Part shown: positions 45,701 to 57,700 of the stretch, in pieces
Layout: each line of letters begins with the position of its first letter
Position numbering within the stretch: the stretch's first letter is position 1
Origin: Phoronis australis
Taxonomy: Eukaryota > Phoronida > Phoronidae
Direction: 5' to 3'
Assembly (NCBI GenBank): GCA_002633005.1
Contig: NMRA01000342.1
Coordinates: 398,056-462,055 of the forward strand
Length of the DNA: 64,000 nt
Position numbers and translations under genes: made by a program
The notes under the pieces: model-generated
The model's database searches: none
Seen by the model: the letters and a program-made list of their open reading frames with translations, nothing else
What the model was told of the DNA's origin: nothing

Positions 45701-48700
45701 TCTAAGGATATTCCGAGAATACGCACATGGGCTGTCTTTTCGGTGGACCTATTTTCGTAATGGATCTAAAGGTGTTACCTTTGACTAAATAAACTGTTTC
45801 ACCGCTGTTTTTTATGAAGCACGTTGTAAGTCATGTTTCACTCGCTGGTGTAGCGTTCTATTAAACGGCTTGATTAATCTGAGTTCATACTGATTGATTG
45901 TCAGTGATAGCGTCGACACGTTTCAGCACTTCAAACAAAGGAAGCAGCATTCAACAGTCTCCTCAGAGTTTCAAATTGATTTCAGATGAACTGTCTAATG
46001 AAATTAGATTTGAGTTTCATTTCCAATTTCTGACTGCAAAAATGACTGCAAAATAAAACTGCTATAAAATGATTCATGCGGTTTCATACATGTACGACTT
46101 TTTCTACTCTTGGAGGTTTTTTAAGAATATTGTGAGGTTTGATCAGGAAATGTTTGAAGAAAGATAAACATTTGTACCTGACTTAGCACACAGAGCTCTT
46201 GCGTTGAGAATTTGTGATTGAGACAAAGCAACGTTATATAATTGTAAACACGAGAGGCGTCCTCTAAATAACCGCGTGTCGTTTTGACGCGCACCCACGC
46301 GCACTGTTCCTGTAGTATCCAACCCATGGACGCCTATGTGGTTGTAGGCAGTTTCCTTGGCGTCAACCCATATCTGGAATTCCAAAACAAATCATAGTGT
46401 CGCTCATATTAGCAAACGGTTGACCAGGCATGAGACTGTAACGGCACATATAAGAAACATGAAAGATGGGCCACGCGCAGTGATTGCCTATTAACATTAC
46501 ACAATGACGCATTACATGCAAATGTTTGATAAGTGAATTTCAGAGAAACTGAGATGATTTAAGAATATAATTCATACCCGTATCTGCATAAATGTTATGA
46601 CGAATCAAGTACGGAAATCAAGCCCTTCAAAAGAGTTCATTCATTTCATGATTCGACGTTTTACCGTTCGCTGGTGACTCTGCCATTTGTATTTTCACCT
46701 TTCGGTGAACTCGTGAACTAATGCATCCACTTGGCTCATTGGGTGTCATTCGGGTCACCACAAATTATATGACATCACAATGACAACTATCGTGACCACA
46801 AGATGAAAGACGATTTTTGATTGGTCGTTTAATAGAAAGGTAAACGCAGAAGCGAAATATGACCGTGAACGACATTTTATTTCTCCATAAGTATAATTGT
46901 TAGTTCGTGCACGCTGAGTGTGGTGACATGCAACTTGTGATCGCATTGATATAACCAAGGGATATTTGTGATATGCATGTCACATGATATGATATCTTTT
47001 CCAAAATATTGTTCCTTAGCTCTTGGACGTTTTTTAAAACCTCTGCACAACGTTATGGGTAAAAAACGGATAACTGACTGCCGGGACCAATCGAGTGATC
47101 GGCGTACTGTTTCAAGACCAAACATTCCCTTCTTCCATGAATTACTCGGCCGATATAATCATACAATAGAAATATTGATTTCCAAATTTGGCCAACATGT
47201 TGATTTTATACCCCACAATGTGAAAATGACCTCGGCCATCCTCACTTATTCTGGTCTGATTGACGTTAGTGAAAGCCAATAAATGTTATTAACACTAGTA
47301 TGCGTGTGTTAGAATCCATTATGGTTGGTGGGTTTCCTTCCACAGACTAAGAAAAGGTTGATTTTGAACGTTTTCCCAATACGCGCGCACGCTGAAATCC
47401 GACTGGGGTCGTTATGAAATATTTTGGGCCCCTGATCCTTTTTCTTTTCCCTTGGCCCTCATCATAGTCACCATTCCTTCTAATTTTTTTCTTTCTTACC
47501 TTATACTCTCCCAAACTGTAGTCATACGTCACAGCTAAGTAGTTCCACTTGTTAAGCGGGAAGGCGTTCCCATGGGTGGTATTCACGACCACGTTTTGAG
47601 AACGGTCACGCATTTTGACGTCTACGGAAGCGTTGGAGTCAACGACAATTTGCAAGCCTGCATACGAGAGCACTGGCCCAGACATATAATCCGTGGTGTC
47701 TGAAACGAGAACAATCTTGGATTAGTGTGACGAGAAACCATTAAACATTGTGCAATTGTCCTTGTGTTTGAGCGATCGCTGAGGGTGTACCTAAAGTGTG
47801 AAACGCTCACGTCCCTTTTGGCACTTCAACGTCGTATGGAGTCTCTTGAATTCAAACATGTTGGTGCTCTTGAGTTCGTTACTACTTGTAAGCACTACAA
47901 TAGCTTTGAATTCGGGATATTCCATTAGAGCAGAATTGATGGCCAGTTTACAAATGCATTGTGAAACGGTTGTCAGCTAGATCACATCCGCAGATGTCAC
48001 TGAAAATTTGGTGACGTGAGTTTCGTTCCGTAGACTCAAGAATCACGGGGTCACGCGCTTCGCTTGCAACGCAGGGAAATATCTCGCAGTCATGCGTAAT
48101 CTTGTGTGTCTGCGCTTCTCTTGAGACTACGAGTTGCAGACCAGCCTCCCGTTCAGTAACGCTAGGACCTCGTTAAAAAGCAAGACTTCGCGATATTACG
48201 TGAGATATTTCCGTGTAAGTGAGAGCACGTGACTAAAACTAGATTTTACCTAGGTCCTAGCGTATGTCCTAGCGTTACTGAACGCACGCCAGGCGTTTTA
48301 GGTTGTGAATTTTAACTTCAGAGTAACCGGATGGTGTGTGCCACGATTTGCTCCAAGTATTGAAGCTATGCATTTGTAAATCACTTTGTTATTATTATGA
48401 TTGTTCTTTAGCCATGGTCACACCATAAATCATGTTGTAGAGGACCTATATTTAAATCAAGGTGGGTTCAAGTGAGGAAGGCTGTTATCCGTCATATATT
48501 GCTTACATGTACATGTTACTAAGTTTTCTGTGATGTCAACGGATGATTACGAACCGACAACCGTCCCATAATGCATTTGGAAAACGACAGCATCGCTGTA
48601 GATGAATCGCTTCATCGTAACATTTACCTGAATAAACAATAACAAAGCACTTAAAAACGAAACTGGTATTGAATAAAGATTCATGAGCGTTTGCTTACCG

Positions 48701-51700
48701 GAACTTCAACCTAGTCCTACATTTACACACCACCTTTGTAAAAGGCATGTGGACCATTTATCGTCGTCAGTATTGTTTTATCAATAACTAAAAATTCCAT
48801 TATTACTAGCTTTTTGGTTGAAATTTACATTAATTGTAATTCTCCATGATTTCTAACTCACCAGTCAGTTTTTTCAACATTCAATAAGTATTTGATTGTT
48901 AAAAAGAAATCAAGCTCGTACTTTTGACGTAAACAAATGCCGCAAAAGTGAACGAAAACTCCATGTCTAGGTAGTAGCGACTGGGAATCTCCACGTGAGA
49001 ACTGGAACTTGCGTTGAAACACAAGGCGCCGTCCATACGACCCCGGGGTCCTCGACAGTAAGTAACACCAGATAGTAACGCGTCGTTGGCAAACGGTCCA
49101 AGATCGGCTCCCTTGTAGAATCCATTGAGTTTCCAAAACCCTAGTGGATCCGGTGGATCAACTATAAGGAAAGAATATAGGTAACAGTGAAGTCTGATAT
49201 ATTTGTTATAAACATGACTTGCGCAAACGAAACTGTCTTTAAAAAGGCCACTTGCGATCATTAAACTGGTCTCAACTTGCTCTCGCTTTCTCTCGCGAAG
49301 AATAATTCCTGAGGTTTGGGAAAATTGCCAAATCGTTTGATGTTTGAGACCTTGCTTGGTGCATGAAACGAGAAGCCATGACAATCCAGTTTGTTGAGTC
49401 TGGTCTCAAACAGTAATCGTGTGAAACTGTTTGTTTTCCGAAGGCCAAAAATCACCTATGATCAGAGCTAGAAACAAGTCGAGATCAGTCATTTACGGGA
49501 AATGGTCTAAATCAAAAGTTAATCTGTGAGGCCGATTATACAAGGTAAATCTATCCTGCGTTGGAAGTCGCTATGACTAAAATCCGATCTGATACATCTA
49601 TATCGGAAACTGTTAATCTAGAAATAGTAAATGAGGCCGTGGTATACTTTGGAGGAATATCAGTCAGGCATCAGCATTGTGTACCCTGCAAAATATTGAA
49701 TAAGCTACCACAAGTAGATCTTTCAGTGATGGTGGTGATTAAGCAAACTTTGTTTATTTATGAACGTATGGTGGATATGGTTCGTCACTCCATCTGTTAT
49801 CACAAGTGGATGCATTCCATTGGAGATGCACGCTGTAAGTTCTAAATTTTTGGGCTAGTTACAAGTTCAGTAAGCTTGTCTGAGAAATCTCGTAACTAGA
49901 TGGAGACACAAATTTTTAGAATAGGTAAATTAGCAATCATGGTCACTTGGAATTGGAACACAATGAAACGAGATCGAGCGAATTCGTACGAAACTCGTGT
50001 TTAAATTCTGACTGAGAAGTTTCGGTACTTCCCAGAATCGTTTGCCTATCGGACGTACGAAATACTAGATTATCATTAAGTTTCAATATATAAGAAGGTT
50101 CATAGACCAACAAATTTTCACAATAATATCTCCTACACATCGTATTTCTAATTCTCAATAACCAAGCTGACAGTGGCTATTTATATAAAGAAATTTGTTA
50201 GAAAATCACGAAGTCGCAGTTAAAACGAAAGTATAGCAATGGAAGTCGCACGCGTAAACGTAAGATAAGCAATGCAAAAGTTTTAAGAATCTTGGAAAAT
50301 CTTTAAATGTGTCGTGCGCACCCAGTCGTCGATAGTCGCGATCCAGTCCTATTGATGGAGACCAAGGTTGTTTATTTTTAAGGGTTATAACGAAAAAAGT
50401 GAACAGTGAACAATAATTGAAATCAGAAAGTACAAGAAAGCATTCAATTAAGTGAATTGGGTTGACATTTAATTAAGTAAAAACAGGATATGAATGAAAC
50501 TACGCTGACCCGTGACCAAATACAACATGCATGCACCAGGTGAGATTTTTAAAAGGAGTTCCAGGTTTTAACTAACGATCAGATAAACGTACTTATGCTG
50601 CTGCAGCGACTGTTCCACCAAAGTGGAGTATGGCGTCCGCCCACCTCCGGAGATCACCCCCAGAACGCCACTATCGGACTTCTTTTAAGGGTCACGTAAT
50701 ACATCTCTCGAAAATTGCAGTTTTCCCCCACCCCCTCTTGCAACATGTTAGGCCCACCTGTTTGGACTGTCATTTTTATGAATAATAAATAAAGAGATAA
50801 TCTATATTGCTGGTCGAATGGTAAGTAAATAATGAATTGGCCTGCTGGGGTAGTCTCAAATGTAATTAGCACATTGATTTCTTGTTATTTGTGTGTTACT
50901 AAAACAGATCTTTCGATATACGGTATAAAAATTGAGGTAACGGGATCAGTGAACGATCGATTAACGCGGATTCACAGACGTAAATTATCCAAGGTATTGT
51001 TTTTCCCAGTCAATAGTTTATTGATGTTGCGACAAGACTGATCATTCAGGCGTAACCTGGCTTACTTTCCATAAACCACATACGTACTTGCACATGCGTA
51101 TAGTCCTTCAAGTGACGCGTTGTGCTTCCGCTTTAAGTGGCTAAGTCCATGTTTATGGTTCGGTTTTGAATGGTGCTTGTACATGAGTATAGTCCTTTGA
51201 ATAGTGTGGACCAGAAAATAGACAACGTTAAAACTGCAGCTGTACATGTATCTTCACCTTTTGTCAAAAATTATTTGCGCTTTATGAGACTTTTCGCAAT
51301 CTCGCGTCGAATTGGGCCACCAGCAAACGACACATTGCCGACATTTAATATGAAAAATGAGACGCAAAATTTCATAAAAAATGATATCTTTGATTCAGTA
51401 AAATTTATTTGTCATTTTCTTTCACTTGTAAATCATCAATCTCTAGTTTGAATGCGGTTAACGTGTCGTCGGGATCCTTTGACTTGAGCATTGTACTCAG
51501 TAACCAGTGGTAACCTACTTTAGCAGACGATATTTTCACGGTGGAAGTTTAGCATGATAAGATGTGTATTAAGCTAGACTAGTTGCTTAAAACTTTATAG
51601 ATTCACTTTATCACTATTTGGCTTAAATTTTCAATTGGTTTTGATTAAAAACATTATTTTAACAATAATAACTCGGCGTTTCTTGAAAGGTCAAGACCTC

Positions 51701-54700
51701 CGACCCCGCGCTTCTGACATATAAAGTAGTCGAGAAAGGTAGATCGACTCATTGCAATGTTTATCGTTCAGTATGTAGTATAAATAGATTATTGCATGTT
51801 CTCAGTTGTTATCCGCTTCTCTAGATCCCTCGTGGAGTTTGTAGAATTATAATTCTCCAAAATCCACTCGGGCTCGGGTAACGACTTCGCCATGTAATAA
51901 TCTATATTTAAATTACCGCGTCATACATGTTATTTTTGGCTGTGACGTGATCCCGATAATGTTTGACTATTTTGTGCGAATATAGGGAGATTCGCGTCGC
52001 TTTAAACGCATAACCTGTGACCCCCTCTTTAAGTCTGATTTGGTAAGATATCGAAAATATTTTTATTTTGGTATGGTTCTCAATCTTTCTTATTAGTTTC
52101 AAAATAAAATTAACACAATTACTTTGTCTATAAATGTTCTCAAAGTTAAGCTGCAAGAAAGCACTCTTTCCAAAATCCTTATTTTGCCGGGGGTCGCTTG
52201 ATCTTATCGAACTAAAATGGATTTTAACAGATACGATTTTATGTTGTTATATTTTTCATATTTATTTTAAACTCCAAATAAATTTCGCATTCTAAGATTT
52301 GACCATTTTTTGCCGGAAATCGACTTTTTTCACATTCAACATATATTTCTATCTAGCGGATAAATATTGCGATAACTGGACACCCTGGGATTTGTTATTC
52401 AGTTCACGTTTACCTTCGCGTTTGCGTAAAAATATTTCTGCTGCAAAACCCATTTTTGTTACCGTAACGTGAATCGGCACGCGCAGTTAAGTATGCGTCG
52501 TAATTCACGTTCACGTCGCTTTGCCAAACCTCAATAACACAACGTGAGCATTCTGTGCAAAGCGAAACAAATTGCGTGCTCAGTTACAGAGAAAATGCGA
52601 GTCTTTCGGTAACATCATTGCAAGCACAGGTGATTGAGAAGTAAAATTTCGAAGAAGTCCTTACCTACGATAATACAAATGCGAAATATGAATTACATGG
52701 TGCACAGTATAGTAGCATAGAAGTGGCTTTTCTGGCCGACTTTTTAGAAATTTAAATAACAAATACTCTGGTCTCCTATTTATATATAGGTGAAATTATT
52801 TCTCTAATCTTCACGTACATGTAAAAAGACACGCAAATTATGAAAAAATAGGAAGGGCGCAATAAAACATTTGGGCGCAGTTAACTGAGCAGATTTCGAT
52901 TGATAGGATAGTGTTTCTAATGATGCTTTGGAAAATATTACATTAATGGTCAAAAAAGATCAATTGTAGTTTTTTTTACCTCCTATAACAGTAGTAGATC
53001 TATTTTGAAAGGAGTAGAAATTTTATTCAGTCATTATCGCGTGTTCAGTTTGGCAATGTTTATTTCTTTAGGTAACGAGAAAAAAATTCTCCAGTACTTA
53101 CCACTTGGTTCGCAACGATGGCGAAGTTTTTGTATATCTACCTCCGGCAGCGCCATGTCGAACATCCGGACGCACGTGATCTGACCTTTGAAATATCTCG
53201 CATCACTCGCTGTCTCGTCACGCGCGCCTATTCTCGCATGGTACTGTGTCCCAAGTTCGTAAGTGCCCACCGTTTCTTCTAAAACATTGGTTCCCTCGTG
53301 ATACATCTGAAATGAATGTGTATGTAAAAAGAACGAAAGTTATTGAGGTAGGCCAAGTTTGAAGCAAACCCCTACAGTTTGGCCCAGTGGGATGAGCCTT
53401 AGGCGCGCTCCAAAATTTAGACATTTGTGAAACACTAGCGGCAAGAAACCGTGACTTAAGGAATGAAAACAGTTGCTGTTTTACAGTGCGTAACACAATT
53501 CCCTTTATTCACGGTTCCAGCCTCGCCGACAAACACTTGCTTGTATGTCAGAAGTAGACTGACACTAGTTTCAGTTTAATGAGTTCTGCTTTTTTGTTTT
53601 GTTTTGTTAGTCTACCAGCAGATAGCACCAGATTGCCACGACCCATGATGTCAGGACATTGTTGAGGTATATTGTTTACAGTAGAATAGTAGGGAACTTT
53701 CTAGGAGATTCTAGTAATGTAGTCTGGAACTGGAACATTCTAGAGCCTAGTATATGTTTGCGGAATGGCTGAGTAGATTCCAGAAATTTCTGGAAATTAC
53801 TTGAATTGGTGAAAAGCTCTAGAGCATTGTAAGAGACTGTAAATGCTCAAGGACGGGTAAGTGACGGTTAGATAAGTTCAATTGAAGTTGAAAGACAATT
53901 GAAGTTACAGTAGATTTGCAGTGAAGAGAATAGGTTGTTGCAGTGCGCGTCAGTAGAGAGCTAGAAAGCTATTGAATCAACGAGTGTAACGGTTGTTGGA
54001 AGTGTCTCAGACATTGATCACAAGTCAAGGCTTGGGAGCACTGGATGGGCCATATAGTCGGACATTTTGTTTGAGTAGACTTGTGAACGTGAGGTCGAGA
54101 TTGATAAAATGATTAACTCCAGCAAGCCTTTAGTCTATCGTCGCAACGACGGTAACAACTTGCGCCCACCCATCCACGGGAATAAACACGACAATGTGAA
54201 GCGGCACTTTGATGCTGTCTTGCACTAATTGGGATCTTGCGTGATGACGCTAAACTCGTAAGAAACTCGCCATGCAGAAGGCTAAAGTGGTACCCACCCA
54301 GAGACTAACTGGCCGCGATCTATTCTGGCTCATCTCTGGTCAAAGAAATGACGTGGAGTAACTGAGCAGTAAAACTTGTACCACCCAAGGGCATAGATTG
54401 ATGTTCTTCAAAATAAGTTTTTTTTCCTTAAAGTATGTTTTGATGTCCGCTGAGTAAGAGCAACACAATGTATTCTCACTGTCCGTGTATGCTGTGCTGA
54501 TGTTAGTACTCAACATTGGTGCGACACCTACCAGCATAGAATTGTATGCATATAAAACGAACTTCCGTCACGCGCGAACCAGATTGCGCGGCGCACGCGT
54601 AGTAGTGGTTTGCATCCGTTGGTTCCGGTGTTGTTTCTTGCTATGGAATAATATATGTAGGAATAGAGTCGAATTTTTGTTCAGCAAAAACGAAGGAAGT

Positions 54701-57700
54701 TTAGCTAAGAACTGTTTTGATCGAAAATTTCTTTCAAACAATTTTTTGTTTGAAATATTTTTGGTTTAATGGCTCTAAGCGTTGTGAAACGGAGGATTAT
54801 CTGTTTGCAATTCATCGATTCTTTTTTCTACATGCACGAACTCGAGTTTAGCTAAACGAATGCGACGGACCGCTTCACTCGGAGATCTGTATCGTTGTCT
54901 TTATGTGTGTAAAATCCACCTAAAGAGTTACCACTACAACCTTTTTTCACAGGTGTGATTGCTATTGAACCCAGCGAGCATCATTTCACAGAAATGAAGC
55001 GGAAGAATTTCCTTCCATTAACCCAAGCTCTTGACGAAGAAAGTTTCTATCGCGTCAATAATGTTGACTTGGACTACATCAACATCACGCTTGAACTAGA
55101 CAAAAATCATTCGTCGCAAGCTCGTTTCCAGGGATGAAAAGGAGACCAGAGGTTAGCGTAAATAGGCCATTATTACGACTACAACAGTGGTATAAAATAG
55201 TAAAAAAAAAAACAGTGCAGGTGGTCTGATGTCATTTGCGGTGCATCAGACCACCTCATGGTTGGGCCCATTGCACAAAACATCTGAGCAAAAGCACGAG
55301 AGCCAAATTATGGCTCCTCGTGAAGAAAGTTTTCAAGTCTGCCAGTCTCCTTTAGGAAAAGGGACAGTAAAGAGCAGTAAAATATAATTATCTCTGGAAA
55401 AGATGGACAATGACAAACCGACACAAGAGATGTTGAAAACAGCTCATGCACATCCACAATGTATATTTTAGTCAATATTTGGATGAATAGTTCATTCTAA
55501 CTACGTCAGCAACCAACAAAGACAGAAACTTCGAAAGGTTAAACACTGGTTGGTGAGTGACGCTCAGAAGCAATATGGAGACAAAGTTAATATTGTTAAT
55601 AAAATGTAATGAAAGATAACTATAATTTGAAATAACAGATATTGACGTGGGTGAGGTACGTCACCGAAATTGTAGCAACAGATAACAACTGTAAATATCA
55701 ATTTGTATTTATTTCGAAAGTATGTGTTGACTTAGGCCTTTGCGTAACCGGACGTAGTAAAAAAGCGTGGTTTACTGCGCGAGTTGCTCCAGTCTGGCAA
55801 GACGATTCGGGGAGTAATTCTAATATTATATTGGTGCATTCTCACAAGAAACTATTTGGTCTTCTTGCATTGAACTGGCGTAATCTCACCAAACATCCTC
55901 ATTCTACTGAGCTCTACTGTTGAGAGCAAACTCCAGTATTAAAACAAAATGCACACTTTCGTGAAAGGCAAAGTAAACATTGAGAGAAAAGTTTCACTAA
56001 TGGCAATTGTGGTTGTGCGTTAGCAGTAATCGTGCAAATCACTTGAAAACTCCCTTCATACCTTTAAAATCCCGGTATCATAATCGTAAGTAACAGCTAG
56101 GTAGTTCCAGGCATTGACGACTAGTTTTTCCACATTTCTAGATAACACAGAAGCTCCATTTGACCGAGACCAGAATCCTGCATAGAATTTAAGTTGTGAC
56201 GGGTGTTGCCAAATGATGAATCCATACTCATGTCGCTGATCATTTCCCGCGGGAAATTCGAAGTTAAACAAAGGTCCTGAGTTCGATGCACCGACGTACA
56301 CGTGAGCCAGCCACGTGATGGAGTAGCGAACGTCCAACGCGCCATTGTTTGGAATATGGATGTTTGAGTCAAGCTCACCAATTAGCTTGTAACTTCCAGC
56401 TGCTTCACCCTGTAATAGTGTAATTTGTGTTACTGCTGTAATATAGTTCTCAGTTTGAATCATGCGCACGAGTATCAAGGTCATAGACCATGACCAACAT
56501 ACTAATTCACTGCGAGTCACTAGAGAAACCAAGGAGAATTTTCCAACGTGATCAAACCAAAAGGTTAAAAAAGCTTCTGAATCTTGAAAAATTGGGTATA
56601 AGACACGTCATTAAAATTTTGACGAGCCACTGGAACCTTTGCCCGACACAGACACGTTACTGGGCATACATGAATGGGGAGCCCAGTGTGTCCCGAGTGC
56701 GGTACTGACGTTGAAACCCCTAAACACCTAGTGGAGTCTTGCTCAGCTTTTTATAGACTAAGGAGCAACATACTGGATGGCACTGTTACATGGCTACAAC
56801 ATACATGTATAGTTCCTGGCAACAAATGGAAACGTCTGTCCGTTTTCCTAAAGCAGACTGGCAGACTTGAAAACTTCCTTCATGAAGAATCTGTTGATCG
56901 ATAACGGGGCGCTCGTAGGTGTATAGTGTAATGGGCCCAACCATGAGGCCTGCGGACGTCTGATGCACCGCAAAATGACACCATACCACCTTCAATCTTT
57001 TTAGAGTGGTTGGTCACGTAATTATGTGGACGAATGACAGTAACACACATGAATTTCTGAATCAGCTATTTATGCAACCCTGGATAACCAGCAAGAAACC
57101 GTAATAACCAGAACTGGATATCAATTCTTAACAATTTACTAAATTGTTTAAAGTCACTTTTTTAATATTGAACACCAGAAACTCCCAAATACTTTGCCCA
57201 CGGCATGCTGCTGAGATTTTGAGCTAGATTTGGTATATGGGGTACCTGCTAACACTGTTTTAAAATCAACGGTTTTGATACACTGAGCACTGAATGACAA
57301 ACGAGTGAAAAGTTGCTATGTGGAAAGGTCCCATCTGAAATCCGAAACGACCCTTTAAAATTCAGGTAGTTCAAATATTCCATGTGCCACAAAGAAATAC
57401 AATTCCGTATGCTTTAGTTTCAGCTACTTGTCACACTCAAAATGAACAGGCGTGCCACACTAAGCTCGGCATTGTCCAGGACAGAAAATGTTTACACTGG
57501 AAACGGCCTGCCAAAAACCCAAATAGTTCCCCAAAACTGGAGCAGCTTAAACATTCGAAGTACCGCAAAAACCAATTCCTTGTGTTTCGACCACATGCTA
57601 TCAGTTAGTAAATGGCCTATGACACATAACACATACTCTGGGATGGGCTCAACAGAACTCTACAAGAATCGTACCCACGAAATGCTGCTGCGAACGTGAG

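Noticed and set aside
49561-49845. 94-codon + strand protein
   Set aside because: Lies in an intron of the - strand gene with no domain motif and no convincing splice sites.
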